A stretch of DNA of 64,000 nucleotides. It comes from Paenibacillus taihuensis. GTDB lineage: Bacteria > Bacillota > Bacilli > Paenibacillales > Paenibacillaceae. A program made the translations under genes and the position numbers. Under the pieces are notes generated by a model, which was not told the DNA's origin, did not search any database, and was given only the letters and a program-made list of their open reading frames with translations. Positions 35,377 to 44,798 of the stretch are shown here, piece after piece (within the stretch, counting starts at the first letter, position 1; the number at the start of each line of letters is the position of its first letter). The DNA is taken from the NCBI RefSeq assembly GCF_003386535.1, contig NZ_QTTN01000028.1:1-64000 (forward strand). Direction: 5' to 3'.

Positions 35377-35387
35377 CGGCATCACCT

Positions 35388-35951
35388 CTATTCTACGCGA
35401 CTTTTAAAGTTCGCGGTTTGGATGATATTAGCTACGAATACAGACACGCCGGCTACAGGAATACCTGTAATCTCTTCCACATGGGATTTGACGGCACGCT
35501 GTATTTCTTCAGTAAGAACCGGAATCGAGCTTTCACCATCAGCAATGGCGCGCAATGACACTTCAATGCCTGCGTCGCTAATTCGAATTCTTGCTTTCAG
35601 ATCTTTCACGCCGCGCTGGCGGCTTGCTGCCTTAAGCGCGAGGTTCTCAACGGTCTCTAGCGAGATGCGAATGTCGCCGAATTCCGTCCGCTGGTCAATC
35701 GACGGTGCGGATGAATTGCTCCGTCTAAGCGATACATAGAAGAAACGAAGGCTAATGATAAAGACAAGCGCGGAGACGATGAGCACCGTCGCCTGCAGCC
35801 AGTCATAGTCGCCGCTGTATGTATTATGTACGAGATTGATCAGCCACTCTTCAGGGAACCAGTACATGCCTGCGCTGAATGCAATGACAGCCACCGCACC
35901 GATCGCCAAGCTGTATAAGAATAATAGGAACTTGTCCAGCACTCTAATCAA
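35388..35951 (-). CDS. amaP: Alkaline shock response membrane anchor protein AmaP
   Basis: A 187-aa protein with two N-terminal transmembrane helices (about 10-30 and 52-72) and a soluble domain of Asp23-like fold (DIRISLETVENLALKAASRQ). In Staphylococcus AmaP tethers Asp23 to the membrane. The TTG start has AAGGAGG upstream. It sits between asp23 and DUF2273. A hairpin before it may cut its level relative to asp23. Confidence 0.88.
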   Translation of the reverse strand: MIRVLDKFLLFLYSLAIGAVAVIAFSAGMYWFPEEWLINLVHNTYSGDYDWLQATVLIVSALVFIISLRFFYVSLRRSNSSAPSIDQRTEFGDIRISLETVENLALKAASRQRGVKDLKARIRISDAGIEVSLRAIADGESSIPVLTEEIQRAVKSHVEEITGIPVAGVSVFVANIIQTANFKSRVE

Positions 35952-35984
35952 CGTGAGATTCCTCCTTGGGGCGGACTAGATAAA

Positions 35985-36024
35985 ACCCCCTAGCGCCGAG
36001 CGGCAAGCCCAACCACTAGGGGGT
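35985..36024 (-). terminator. Hairpin after asp23
   Basis: ACCCCCTAG pairs with CTAGGGGGT around a 22-base loop, with TTTTA after it on the minus strand. It lies 35 bases after the asp23 stop and may partly end its transcript. Confidence 0.75.
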
Positions 36025-36059
36025 ATGTCATCATTCATTTACGATTGACGATTGCATCT

Positions 36060-36467
36060 CTACTTTAGGCGCGTAACGATCTCATCTTCTTCCAGCTTCT
36101 CTGTTGTCTTGAAATGAACGTCATGGATATGCACATTCACTTCGACTACATGGAGACCAGTCATCATTTCGATGGACCGTTTCACGTTGTTCTGAATGTT
36201 AGCCGCAATTTCCGGAATACGATTGCCGTATTCCACAATGATGGAGACATCGACTGCAGCCTCACGCTGCCCAACTTCAACCTTTACACCTTTGGACAAG
36301 TTTTTACGGCCCAGTAGCTCTGCAATGCCGCCGGCGAAACCGCCGCTCATGCCTGCAACGCCCTTTACCTCAATTGTCGCAAGTCCAGCAATGATCTCAA
36401 TCACTTCGGGTGCGATTTGAATAGTGCCCATGTCCGTCTTTTCGTAGTCCGCTGCTAGCGTACTCAT
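36060..36467 (-). CDS. yqhY: Asp23/Gls24 family envelope stress protein (YqhY)
   Basis: A 135-aa protein of the Asp23 family: GTIQIAPEVIEIIAGLATIEVKGVAGMSGG (split) then the DVSIIVEYGNRIPEIAANIQ repeat region and VVEVNVHIHDVHF. B. subtilis YqhY is linked to accBC, and its loss selects acc mutations. The ATG at 36467 has GGGAGGTG about 10 bases upstream. It follows accC by 142 bases and precedes amaP. Confidence 0.92.
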   Translation of the reverse strand: MSTLAADYEKTDMGTIQIAPEVIEIIAGLATIEVKGVAGMSGGFAGGIAELLGRKNLSKGVKVEVGQREAAVDVSIIVEYGNRIPEIAANIQNNVKRSIEMMTGLHVVEVNVHIHDVHFKTTEKLEEDEIVTRLK

Positions 36468-36609
36468 GGTTATCCTACACCTCCCGTAAAAGTTGCGTAT
36501 ATCCGCCAATTTTGGCATGGATAGCTTATCCGCTTCTTATTCCTATACTATAGCATTCCAAAGGAATTATGACAAACCAGTCCAATTGTCACAACCGCGA
36601 TTCTCGCGG

Positions 36610-37968
36610 TTATTCTACAGGATTGTTAATGTCATTGTCCTCGAGGAACTTGATATCGAAATTGCCTTTGAGGAATTTCGGATGATTCAAGAGCTTCATA
36701 TGGAACGGAATCGTCGTCTTAATCCCATCGATCGCGAACTCGCCGAGTGCCCGCTTCATCCGTGCAATCGCGTCTTCACGCGTTGCGCCCCAGACGATCA
36801 GCTTCGCGATCATCGAATCGTAATGCGGGGAAATCGTATAACCCGGATATGCACCGCTGTCAACACGCACGCCTAGACCGCCTGGCGGCAAGTAGAAGTC
36901 GATCTTACCTGGCGAAGGCATAAAGCCGCGCTCCGAATCTTCCGCATTAATCCGGCATTCGATCGACCAGCCGTTAATCTTCAGATCTTCTTGCTTGAAG
37001 GAAAGCTCATTGCCTTCTGCCACAGAGATCATTTCTTTAATCAGGTCGACGCCAGTAATCAATTCTGTTACTGGATGCTCTACCTGAATACGCGTATTCA
37101 TCTCCATGAAGTAGAAGTTGCCGTCTGGACCGAGCAAGAACTCAAGAGTGCCAGCGCCGGAATAGTTAACAGCAAGCGCAGCGCGCACAGCTGCCTGGCC
37201 CATACGCTCACGAAGCGCCGGGCTAAGAATCGGACAAGGCGCTTCCTCGACAAGCTTCTGGCGGCGGCGCTGCACGGAGCAGTCACGCTCGAACAAGTGA
37301 ACGGCGTTGCCATGCTTGTCGGCCATAATTTGAATTTCAACGTGCTTCATGCCCGTCAAATATTTCTCAAGGTAAACGCCGGCATTGCCGAAAGCCTTCT
37401 GCGCTTCCTGCTGAGCCGTCGTAATTTGCGAAATGAGGGAATTCTCGTCCTCTGCAATACGGATGCCTTTGCCGCCTCCGCCCGCAGTTGCTTTAATAAT
37501 AACCGGATAGCCAATCTCGCGGGCTACGCGAATGGCATCATCCATATCTTCGATCAGGCCGTCAGAGCCTGGGATAATCGGTACGTCGGCTTGCTTCATC
37601 GTCGATTTTGCAACCGCTTTATCACCCATCTTGCTAATCGCTTGCGGGGAAGGACCGATAAAGGTCACGTTGCAGGATTCGCAAATTTCAGCGAAATCCG
37701 CATTTTCCGCCAGGAAGCCGTAGCCCGGGTGGATCGCATCGCAATCGGTTAACGTTGCAACGCTCATAATATTCGTCAAGTTCAGGTAGCTGTCTTTGGA
37801 CGCAACCGGTCCGATGCAATAAGCTTCATCAGCTAAACGTACATGAAGGGATTCACGGTCCGCTTCCGAATAAACAGCAACGGTTTGAATGCCGAGCTCG
37901 CGGCAAGCACGAATAATACGCACAGCGATTTCGCCCCGGTTTGCAATCAATATTTTGTTGAATTTCAT
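36610..37968 (-). CDS. accC: Biotin carboxylase subunit of acetyl-CoA carboxylase
   Basis: It carboxylates the biotin of AccB with ATP and bicarbonate. The 452-aa ATP-grasp enzyme has [21 protein letters not shown], the glycine-rich [13 protein letters not shown], the [18 protein letters not shown] segment, and the catalytic [17 protein letters not shown] at 37968 has AAGGAG upstream. It follows accB by 55 bases. Confidence 0.96.
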   Translation of the reverse strand: MKFNKILIANRGEIAVRIIRACRELGIQTVAVYSEADRESLHVRLADEAYCIGPVASKDSYLNLTNIMSVATLTDCDAIHPGYGFLAENADFAEICESCNVTFIGPSPQAISKMGDKAVAKSTMKQADVPIIPGSDGLIEDMDDAIRVAREIGYPVIIKATAGGGGKGIRIAEDENSLISQITTAQQEAQKAFGNAGVYLEKYLTGMKHVEIQIMADKHGNAVHLFERDCSVQRRRQKLVEEAPCPILSPALRERMGQAAVRAALAVNYSGAGTLEFLLGPDGNFYFMEMNTRIQVEHPVTELITGVDLIKEMISVAEGNELSFKQEDLKINGWSIECRINAEDSERGFMPSPGKIDFYLPPGGLGVRVDSGAYPGYTISPHYDSMIAKLIVWGATREDAIARMKRALGEFAIDGIKTTIPFHMKLLNHPKFLKGNFDIKFLEDNDINNPVE

Positions 37969-38023
37969 GGGTAAGCTCCTTTCGCGCATGCTATTGTACT
38001 TGATTCCCTTTTCGCTTCAAATG

Positions 38024-38509
38024 CTACTCCGGTTTAACCAGGAACAACGGCTGCCCGAATTCGACAAGCTGGCCATTCTCAACAAGGATGTCAACGATTT
38101 CGCCGCGTACTTCGGCTTCAAGCTCATTCATAAGCTTCATCGCTTCAAGGATACATACGATCGACTTCTCGTTAATGCGATCGCCAACATTCACGTAAGC
38201 ACCTTTCTCTGGCGAGGACGCGCGGTAGAAAGTACCCACCATCGGCGATACGATTTGGTGATAGTTCTCAGTAGCTGCCGGCTGCGACGCTTGCGCGCTT
38301 GCTTGCGGGCTTGGTGCCGGTGCTGCTGCCTGCGGCTGATACGCCTGCGTATATGTAGGAATGGCTGAAGCAGCTTGTACATTCACCACTTCTGTTTTGC
38401 CGGGTTTACGAATCATTAGGCGTGCGCCATCGTTTTCGATTTCAAGTTCATGGACGGAAGTACCGTCAACCAGTTTGATCAATTCTTTTATCTCACTCAG
38501 CTTAAACAT
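38024..38509 (-). CDS. accB: Biotin carboxyl carrier protein of acetyl-CoA carboxylase
   Basis: A 161-aa carrier with a conserved N-terminus (MFKLSEIKELIKLVDGTSVHELE), an Ala/Pro/Gln-rich linker (about 60-90) and a C-terminal biotinyl domain. The biotinylated lysine is in CILEAMKLMNE, and the protruding-thumb loop SPMVGTFYRASSPEKGAYV is present. ATG at 38509 has TAGGAG upstream. It heads the accBC pair, 210 bases after spoIIIAH. Confidence 0.96.
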   Translation of the reverse strand: MFKLSEIKELIKLVDGTSVHELEIENDGARLMIRKPGKTEVVNVQAASAIPTYTQAYQPQAAAPAPSPQASAQASQPAATENYHQIVSPMVGTFYRASSPEKGAYVNVGDRINEKSIVCILEAMKLMNELEAEVRGEIVDILVENGQLVEFGQPLFLVKPE

Positions 38510-38668
38510 CGTTTCACTCCTAAAAATGTAGTGCATCTTCAGGGAAGATGCTTCTTAGTAACAATAACAGTGGGTAAGGTGCAATTTACCAAACCTGCAC
38601 ATACCAATGCTCATTATAGCATAAACCACCCGGAACACGAACCCATTTTTTATACAAGCCTGGATGGG

Positions 38669-38705
38669 AAAAAGCCCCATTGCCTATAGCATTGGCAATG
38701 GGGCT
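38669..38705 (-). terminator. spoIIIA operon terminator
   Basis: AGCCCCATTGCC and GGCAATGGGGCT form a perfect 12-bp stem (38673-38684 / 38694-38705), followed by TTTTT on the minus strand. It lies 15 bases after the spoIIIAH stop. Confidence 0.9.
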
Positions 38706-38719
38706 CTCTCTTAGACCGT

Positions 38720-39433
38720 TTACTTCACATATTGAATCGTCACTTGATCCGGAGATACGCCAAGCTCGTTGATGACCATGGACAGGATCGTTTCCGCTTG
38801 GCTCTTCTCGAGCTTCTCGCTTTGGACGACGACTTTGTAACGGTCATTATCGTCAGATACGACAGCCGCATTGCTGAATTGTTTCGTCAGCTCTTCTTCA
38901 AGGGCAGTAACCTTCGTGCTCTTGTCTTCCAGCAGATTCAGCTGATCAACAGCCGCGCCGGCCGCTTTCTCGTCCTGCTTCGTATCGGAGATGGTGCCCA
39001 GCAGCTTGTTGTACTCATCATAGAACTTCTGATCGCGCTTCTCTTGCATTTGGCTGAACACGCTCTCGCTGACTGCGCCGGATTTCTCCAGCTGCTTGAG
39101 CGTTTCTTGATCCGCTGCGTCTGCTGCCGCTCTATTGTCTGCCGCAGCTGTGCTGTCCTTCGAAGCATCCTGCGTACTGTTCGTTGCCGTTGCATCTGTG
39201 CTTGCATTCGCGTCTTTATTGCCTGTTACTTCGGATACGGTAATGCCGTTGTCGTTGCCAGCATCGCTGGAAGCCTCCGTCGCGTTCGAAGCTGCGCTCT
39301 GCTGCTGCTGCGTTCCGTCAGTGACCATGTTGCTTGGCGTTCCTACATCCTCAGTAAACAAATAATAAGCCGACAAAATGACCATTAAACTCAGCATGGA
39401 TACTAGCCAAATCGTTTGCCTTTTGTTGTTCAT
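38720..39433 (-). CDS. spoIIIAH: SpoIIIAH
   Basis: A mother-cell protein whose extracytoplasmic domain binds forespore SpoIIQ across the engulfment septum. The 237-aa protein has an N-terminal helix (TIWLVSMLSLMVILSAYYL), a long low-complexity Asp/Ala/Ser/Thr linker (about 35-110), a helical segment and the ring-building YscJ-like domain near the end (YKVVVQSEKLEKSQAETIL). The linker is long. GGGAGG precedes the ATG. It is the last gene of the operon. Confidence 0.94.
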   Translation of the reverse strand: MNNKRQTIWLVSMLSLMVILSAYYLFTEDVGTPSNMVTDGTQQQQSAASNATEASSDAGNDNGITVSEVTGNKDANASTDATATNSTQDASKDSTAAADNRAAADAADQETLKQLEKSGAVSESVFSQMQEKRDQKFYDEYNKLLGTISDTKQDEKAAGAAVDQLNLLEDKSTKVTALEEELTKQFSNAAVVSDDNDRYKVVVQSEKLEKSQAETILSMVINELGVSPDQVTIQYVK

Positions 39434-39471
39434 TTACGAACAGCCTCCCTTTTCATTGTCCAATTGAAATT

Positions 39472-40119
39472 TTATTGGTGTTTGCGGGGAACAACCGATA
39501 TTCGGTTGACCGCAACATTAAGGCCCTTCTCGACAGCGTCGACAATGAGCCGTCTTACCGTACCGTTCTCTGCACCCTTCGCGACGATCAGTACACCGCG
39601 AATTTTCGGCTGAAGCTTCTTCACAATGATTGGCGATTGGTCGCCGGATGTATCGTAGAGCACCACTTGTCCTTCCTTAGTCAGGGCTGTGATGCTTCGT
39701 TTACCGCCATTCTTGTCGCTTTCGTTCGTAATCTGCTGCGATTCTTTCTGGTTTAGCTGTACGACCGATTCCTCCGTGGAGTCCACCGTTATCAGCACGT
39801 CGACATCGCTTACGCCCACGATCATCTCCAAGATCTCTTTAAGCCGATTCTCCAGCGAATGCTCGATGACGTCAAAAGGGCTGTTCGATGAACCGCCTGG
39901 CCCCAAAGCCGCTTCCGTCTGCGGAGCATTGGACGCTGTTGTTTGCTGATCTGCGGATGGTACTTGGCGATAGGTGAGAAAAGAGTTCAGGATAACTAGC
40001 GCGACTCCGATCCCTCCGAGAATGAGCAGCCAGCGCAGCGTCTTCACCCGCTTCGGCCCTCCGCCTCCACGACCGCCTCCAACTGATGACTCCAGCGCAT
40101 CCAGCCATTTGGCCAACAT
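39472..40119 (-). CDS. spoIIIAG: SpoIIIAG
   Basis: A 215-aa protein with one membrane segment (about 27-47, LRWLLILGGIGVALVILNSF), a Gly-rich stretch before it (VGGGRGGGGPK), and a C-terminal ring-building domain (ILEMIVGVSDVDVLITVDST and RGVLIVAKGAENGTVRRLIVD). SpoIIIAG forms a large ring in the channel between mother cell and forespore. AAAGGGGAG precedes the ATG. Confidence 0.94.
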   Translation of the reverse strand: MLAKWLDALESSVGGGRGGGGPKRVKTLRWLLILGGIGVALVILNSFLTYRQVPSADQQTTASNAPQTEAALGPGGSSNSPFDVIEHSLENRLKEILEMIVGVSDVDVLITVDSTEESVVQLNQKESQQITNESDKNGGKRSITALTKEGQVVLYDTSGDQSPIIVKKLQPKIRGVLIVAKGAENGTVRRLIVDAVEKGLNVAVNRISVVPRKHQ

Positions 40120-40134
40120 CGTTCTCCCCTTTCC

Positions 40135-40908
40135 CTACTTTGCCGACTCGGCATCCGCTTGCTGCTGCAGCACTTCAATTCGTTTCGGATTCACACTCCA
40201 GCCTTGCCGGAGCACTTCCTTAACGGCAGCTGCCGCAGCGTTGTTCACTGGCTGAACCTCTGCAGAAGCATCTGGTGTGTTCCCCTGCTGATCCGTCACG
40301 GGCGGGACCGTAACTTCGATCGCTTCAATCTCTTCGACCGGCTTCACGTTCTTCCCCGAATTCGAATTACCTGTTGCCGCGCTCTCATCCTCCGGGACCG
40401 ACTCTGAGTTCGCTGCTGAATCTGCATCTGGCTCTGTTCCTGGTTCCGGCTTTGCTAATGTCACCACGACCGAGTCGATTCGTGCCTGATCTCCGCCGTT
40501 CGTTCCGATCAGCTTGACGTTCACCCCTGCCACTTGCAATCCGGTCGACTCTGCGATGCTTTCCTTCATGGATGCCCCGAGCCTCTGTTCCGTCAGCAGT
40601 AAGGCCGAATCCTGCTGCTTCTGCTGCAGCTTCTTGGCATTCTCTTGAATCTCTTCAAGCGTCGGCATGTGGAGCTGGTCATTCTTGGTCGATTGAATCC
40701 AGTTATCCACCTGCTGATCCAGCCTTGCGTTGAAGTCGCCTTGGAGCAGCCGAATGATCGGCGTCAGGATGGTCAGAAGGATAATCAGTCCCGCGACCAG
40801 TCTTACATACCGCTGCATCGCCTTGTTTGGCAGAATCAGATCAATAAAGCCCGCCAGCAGCACAACCGCGATAATTTGCTGAAGCCATACGGCAAGCCAG
40901 TTCAGCAT
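40135..40908 (-). CDS. spoIIIAF: SpoIIIAF
   Basis: A 257-aa protein with two N-terminal transmembrane helices (IIAVVLLAGFIDLILP and LVAGLIILLTILTPIIRLL) and a ring-building-like soluble domain (VAGVNVKLIG ... SVVVTLAKP). A long acidic, Pro/Ser/Asn-rich insertion lies at about 150-215, longer than I expect for the family. AGGAGGGG precedes the ATG. It is part of the SpoIIIA channel. Confidence 0.92.
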   Translation of the reverse strand: MLNWLAVWLQQIIAVVLLAGFIDLILPNKAMQRYVRLVAGLIILLTILTPIIRLLQGDFNARLDQQVDNWIQSTKNDQLHMPTLEEIQENAKKLQQKQQDSALLLTEQRLGASMKESIAESTGLQVAGVNVKLIGTNGGDQARIDSVVVTLAKPEPGTEPDADSAANSESVPEDESAATGNSNSGKNVKPVEEIEAIEVTVPPVTDQQGNTPDASAEVQPVNNAAAAAVKEVLRQGWSVNPKRIEVLQQQADAESAK

Positions 40909-40933
40909 GCGAACCCCTCCTGCTTCATGCGCT

Positions 40934-42217
40934 TCACCTGATCATGACCGCCGCGTTGCCTGCCGTAAGCACGATCGTGATGGCCAGGAAGAACATCAGT
41001 CCGACTGCGGCCAGCGCAGCGAAGACGTAAATTAAAGTTTTGCCGATCGTCTGCAGGCAGGTCACGATCGGACTGTCACCGAGCGGCTGCATGATGGCGG
41101 CAGATACGTTGTAGATGAGTGCGAGCGTCATAATCTTCACCGCAGGGAATGCGCATAGGAACAAAATGATGACTACGCCTGCGATCCCGATCGCGTTCTT
41201 GACGAGCAGCGAAGCCGACATGACCGTATCAGCAGCATCCGAGAAGGTTCGTCCAATGACAGGTACGAAGTTGCCTGTAATGAACTTCGCCGTCCGCATC
41301 GTTACGCCGTCTGTGACGGAGCCCGTCGCCCCTTGCACCGAGATAACCCCGAGAAACACCGTCAGCATGATGCCCATCAGCCCGACACTGAAATTGCGGA
41401 GCACGTTCGCCAGCTGCGTTACCTTGAACTTATCCGACACGGCGCTTGCGATATGAAGCACGGCAGAGAAGAACAGGAGCGGAAAAACGACGGTATAGAT
41501 GATGGAGCCCACCGCGTTGATCATGAAGACAATGAGCGGATGGAGCACCGAAACGGTAACGACGCTCCCCATTGTTGCAAGCAGTGTCAGCAGCAGCGGC
41601 ACCATCGCGAGCATGAACTGGATCATTCCGGTGATGGCGTCCTTCGCATAGCCGATTGCGACGTTGAAGCTGTTCACCGCCAGCACGATCATGACCATGT
41701 AGGCGATGCTGTAGGCCACTTTGCTCACAGTATTACGCTCGAACGCGGTCTGCATCGTCTCCAGCATCATGCTGAACACCGTCAGAATGACGATCGTGAC
41801 GAGCAGCTTGCCATTGTAAAGGATCTCGTGCAGCACGTATCTCAGCAGTCCCGAGATGACCGTCGTCAGTTTGAGTCCTTCGCCGCCTGGCACGACCATC
41901 TCCGCAAAGCTTGGCACTTTATTTTCCGGGAAGAAGCCGCTGTATTCCTTCATCAGCTTGTTCCAGTAATCCTCAACAGCCTCCGTGTTAATGCCCTTCA
42001 GCTGTTGATTCGCAAGCGCTGCATTGACTTCGGGCGCACTAGGATCGGCACCTGACCTCGATGCTGACGGTCGATCCATCTGTTCTGTCTGCTGCATCTG
42101 ATCGTCAGGCCCATTCGATGCTGCCATTGCCGCCACCGGCAGAAGTGCGAGAAGTGCGAACAGGACGACGGCTACGAGCATCGTGTTACGGATCAACCAT
42201 CGTCTCATCTGCATCAT
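40934..42217 (-). CDS. spoIIIAE: SpoIIIAE
   Basis: A 427-aa polytopic protein with an N-terminal signal-like segment (MLVAVVLFALLALLPVAAMA), an extracytoplasmic region containing YSGFFPENKVPSFAEMVVPGG, and about eight further helices. It is the large membrane component of the SpoIIIA complex. The ATG at 42217 lies nine bases after GGGAG; a TTG three codons earlier is too close. It overlaps no gene; spoIIIAD stops just six bases upstream. Confidence 0.94.
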   Translation of the reverse strand: MMQMRRWLIRNTMLVAVVLFALLALLPVAAMAASNGPDDQMQQTEQMDRPSASRSGADPSAPEVNAALANQQLKGINTEAVEDYWNKLMKEYSGFFPENKVPSFAEMVVPGGEGLKLTTVISGLLRYVLHEILYNGKLLVTIVILTVFSMMLETMQTAFERNTVSKVAYSIAYMVMIVLAVNSFNVAIGYAKDAITGMIQFMLAMVPLLLTLLATMGSVVTVSVLHPLIVFMINAVGSIIYTVVFPLLFFSAVLHIASAVSDKFKVTQLANVLRNFSVGLMGIMLTVFLGVISVQGATGSVTDGVTMRTAKFITGNFVPVIGRTFSDAADTVMSASLLVKNAIGIAGVVIILFLCAFPAVKIMTLALIYNVSAAIMQPLGDSPIVTCLQTIGKTLIYVFAALAAVGLMFFLAITIVLTAGNAAVMIR

Positions 42218-42222
42218 CTGGT

Positions 42223-42618
42223 TCAACTCCCTACCGGCAACAGGCCGAGCACTGTTTCTACGATGACGCTGATGATCGGCACTGCGAGCACGAGAATGAG
42301 GATTTTGCCGGCAAATTCGATCTTCGAGGCAATGCTCTCCTGCCCCGCGTCTCGTACAATCTGCGAGCCGAATTCGGCGATGTAGGCGATGCCGATGATT
42401 TTCAGAATCGTCTTCAGATAGATCGACGGGATGCCGGACCGATCCGCGAGCTGCTCGAGCACATTTAATACGGCGTCGATTTTGCCAACGACATACAAGA
42501 AGATGAACAGTCCTGTAAATGCAGCCAGCAGAAAAGCGAACATCGGCTTCTGCTCCCGCAGAACAAGCACGAGTGCTGCTGCCACCAAACCTAGTCCTAC
42601 AATTTGGATGATTTCCAA
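42223..42618 (-). CDS. spoIIIAD: SpoIIIAD
   Basis: A 131-aa membrane protein with four hydrophobic segments, including IVGLGLVAAALVLVLREQKP, YLKTILKIIGIAYIAEFGSQ and ILILVLAVPIISVIVETVLG. It resembles SpoIIIAC in its first half. The TTG start has AGGTGA about seven bases upstream. Part of the spoIIIA operon. Confidence 0.94.
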   Translation of the reverse strand: MEIIQIVGLGLVAAALVLVLREQKPMFAFLLAAFTGLFIFLYVVGKIDAVLNVLEQLADRSGIPSIYLKTILKIIGIAYIAEFGSQIVRDAGQESIASKIEFAGKILILVLAVPIISVIVETVLGLLPVGS

Positions 42619-42658
42619 AGCCTGTTCACCTGCCTAGCTGTAAAAGCTGTTGTTGTTG

Positions 42659-42862
42659 TCATTGAAATAAGAACGTCGTCTTGATTTCCTGAAACAGATC
42701 GCCTAATAATCGCAAAATCATGAACAGCACAATGATAAATCCGACCAGCGTCGCCCAGTGCGCGTATTCCTCCTTGCCGCTTTGCTTCAGAAGCGTATGG
42801 ATCATGGCGGCGATAAACCCAATTCCGGCGATTTGAAAGATTGCCAATACATCAAAGTTCAT
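42659..42862 (-). CDS. spoIIIAC: SpoIIIAC
   Basis: A 67-aa protein with two transmembrane helices (LAIFQIAGIGFIAAMIHTLL and ATLVGFIIVLFMILRLLG). It matches SpoIIIAC in length and sequence. Start ATG with GGGGTG about nine bases upstream. Confidence 0.95.
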   Translation of the reverse strand: MNFDVLAIFQIAGIGFIAAMIHTLLKQSGKEEYAHWATLVGFIIVLFMILRLLGDLFQEIKTTFLFQ

Positions 42863-42877
42863 TCTTGCGGCACCCCA

Positions 42878-43396
42878 TTAAAGAATCAAAATGACGACGA
42901 GTAGAGCAGTGAGTACGCCAAGACTCTTCCACATTTTTGAGAATCGCGAAGCATCTTCCCGAGCGTTTTCCTCTTCCGCATGGAGCTGTTGAATCGCGAG
43001 CTTCAAATGTTTCATCTGGTCTTCCCTGTCGCTGATGCCAAGAGTCGACCCGAGCCGGACTAGCGCCGCTTGCTCTGGCTGTCGCATCGCAGTATTCGGC
43101 CAAATTTCGGCTGCCGCCTGTTCCCAGCATTCGCGGAACGTGAGCTCGGACTGTTCGTCCAGCCTGCGCCCCACTGCGCGGAACAGCCCTGCGGCTGGTT
43201 CCTGCAGCATGGCTGCGCTGCGGCTGATTGCTTCCGGCAGCGGCGTGAAGCCGTATCCGATCTCAGTCTCGAGCCGCGTTAGCGCGTAGATCAGCTGGCG
43301 AATCTGATTCGGGCGCGAAGCGAATCGCGACGCTTGTACGAACCCGATCATCGTGCCGGCGAACAGGATGAGCGCAGCTCCAATCAGCTTAACCAC
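42878..43396 (-). CDS. spoIIIAB: SpoIIIAB
   Basis: A 172-aa protein with terminal hydrophobic helices (IGAALILFAGTMIGFVQA and LGVLTALLVVILIL) and a helical, type II secretion GspF-like middle (RQLIYALTRLETEIGYGFTPL). It works with the SpoIIIAA ATPase. The GTG start lies within spoIIIAA; the genes overlap by 8 bases. GGGAGG precedes it. Confidence 0.95.
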   Translation of the reverse strand: MVKLIGAALILFAGTMIGFVQASRFASRPNQIRQLIYALTRLETEIGYGFTPLPEAISRSAAMLQEPAAGLFRAVGRRLDEQSELTFRECWEQAAAEIWPNTAMRQPEQAALVRLGSTLGISDREDQMKHLKLAIQQLHAEEENAREDASRFSKMWKSLGVLTALLVVILIL

Positions 43397-44399
43397 TGGC
43401 GCCGCCTCCCTTCACTGCTGTCGGCTCGCGAGCCGCCGGCGCTCGTCCAGCCGAAGCGGCCGGCAGCACTCTGCTCATCAGGCTTCCTCCGCTTCGCCGA
43501 AGCTCCACGATATGCTGGAAGGCTCCCGCTTCGAGCAGCTTGCCGAGCAGCGGCCGGCCTCTTGCATCCTCCAGATCCTTGGCATGCGCGGTTGCAATAA
43601 CGGTCACGCCGGCGTGGCTGGCATCCAGAATGGCTGCGCCGTCCTCTTCGCGGCCGATTTCGTCGACGATTATAATCTCCGGTGACATGGAGCGAAGCAT
43701 CATCATCATCCCTTCCGCTTTGGGGCAGGCATCCATCACATCTGTCCGCGGCCCGACATTGAACGTAGGCACGCCTCTGACGCAGGCTGCAATCTCCGAG
43801 CGCTCATCGATAATACCGACTTTGCGGCCAGGCCAGTCCGAAGCAGCAGGATGTCCCCAAGCTCCACAGCTGACCGCCCTTGCCAAGTCCCGCACAAGTG
43901 TTGTCTTTCCTTGCTGCGGCGGTGCGATGATGAGCGTCGATTGCAGCGTCTGCCGCTGAAGATCAACGAGCTTCGGCAGCAGCCCGGTTGCCGCGCCGAT
44001 CACTTCTCTGGCGATCCGCACGTTGAACGCTGCGATATCGCGGATGCCCCGGACATGGCCCTGCTCCAGAATCGTGCGGCCAGCTAGTCCAATCCGATGA
44101 CCGCCGGCGACCGTGATATATCCGCGGCGCAGTTCTTCCTCCATCGCATAGAGCGAATGATTCGTGACTCGCTCTTGCATTTTGCGGCAAAGCTCCGGGG
44201 TTGGCTTGTACGCTTCATCCGGCTTCGCCAGCAGCTTCCCGGTTCCGGATACGAACCAAAAGCCTTGGCTTGTACTAATTTCAAGCGGCCGGCCTTCGCG
44301 GATTCGTATCTCTTCGATGACGTCCTGAATCTTATCCGGAATGCGGCATAGCACATAGGCCAGCTCGGAAGGCAGCAAATGCAGCACTTTCTTCAGCAT
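43389..44399 (-). CDS. spoIIIAA: SpoIIIAA ATPase
   Basis: A 336-aa secretion-type ATPase that powers the SpoIIIA-SpoIIQ channel. Walker A is IIAPPQQGKTTLVRDLARAV (about 158), Walker B is EIIIVDEIGREEDG (about 240), and a further signature is GIIDERSEIAACVRG. The C-terminal 35 residues are Ala/Gly/Pro-rich and extend past the family core. GGGAGGG precedes the ATG. First gene of the operon, with a sigma-E-like promoter at 44469-44497. Confidence 0.95.
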   Translation of the reverse strand: MLKKVLHLLPSELAYVLCRIPDKIQDVIEEIRIREGRPLEISTSQGFWFVSGTGKLLAKPDEAYKPTPELCRKMQERVTNHSLYAMEEELRRGYITVAGGHRIGLAGRTILEQGHVRGIRDIAAFNVRIAREVIGAATGLLPKLVDLQRQTLQSTLIIAPPQQGKTTLVRDLARAVSCGAWGHPAASDWPGRKVGIIDERSEIAACVRGVPTFNVGPRTDVMDACPKAEGMMMMLRSMSPEIIIVDEIGREEDGAAILDASHAGVTVIATAHAKDLEDARGRPLLGKLLEAGAFQHIVELRRSGGSLMSRVLPAASAGRAPAAREPTAVKGGGASG

Positions 44400-44468
44400 C
44401 GTTCAATCCCTCCCGGCAGCTCCAAAGCTAGATTGCTAGAATGGCGTGATTGTCCATCTTTATAACCA

Positions 44469-44497
44469 ATTCTATTCAATGGAACGCAGCATTATGA
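44469..44497 (-). promoter_or_regulatory. Candidate sigma-E promoter of the spoIIIA operon
   Basis: TCATAAT (44491-44497), a 14-base spacer and AATAGAAT (44469-44476) on the minus strand match sigma-E KMATATT-N14-CATACAHT at 6/7 and 6/8. spoIIIA is sigma-E dependent in B. subtilis. It lies about 70 bases before spoIIIAA. Confidence 0.6.
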
Positions 44498-44531
44498 CAA
44501 ATCTAGACGTCTATGAACGATTGCTGGAAGG

Positions 44532-44798
44532 CTACTTTTTCAGCACCCCGGTCAAAATGCACGCGACGCCGCCAACGATCCACAGCATTTTGCCAAACGA
44601 GATTTTGTCCGAAAGTCCCACGAGTCCGATCGTCGTCGTGGAGATAAGCACCAGTGGACCGACGAACGCCAGTGAAGTGTTGACAACTAACGCTTTATCA
44701 ACCTGATTGAGCCGCAGCATGAGCAGTGCCGCCAAAATTTCGAGCGAGCCGGAGAAAATCCGAATCGTCGCCATGCTCATTACAATTTTGTTCAGCAT
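44532..44798 (-). CDS. yqhV: DUF2619 membrane protein YqhV
   Basis: An 88-aa protein of three hydrophobic segments (LEILAALLMLRL, LVVNTSLAFVGPLVLISTTTIGLVG, MLWIVGGVACILTGVL). It matches YqhV, which lies between efp and spoIIIAA in Bacillus. Function unknown. GAGGAG precedes the ATG. Here the sulfolactate genes, a DUF441 gene, fabF and lysC are placed between it and efp. Confidence 0.85.
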   Translation of the reverse strand: MLNKIVMSMATIRIFSGSLEILAALLMLRLNQVDKALVVNTSLAFVGPLVLISTTTIGLVGLSDKISFGKMLWIVGGVACILTGVLKK

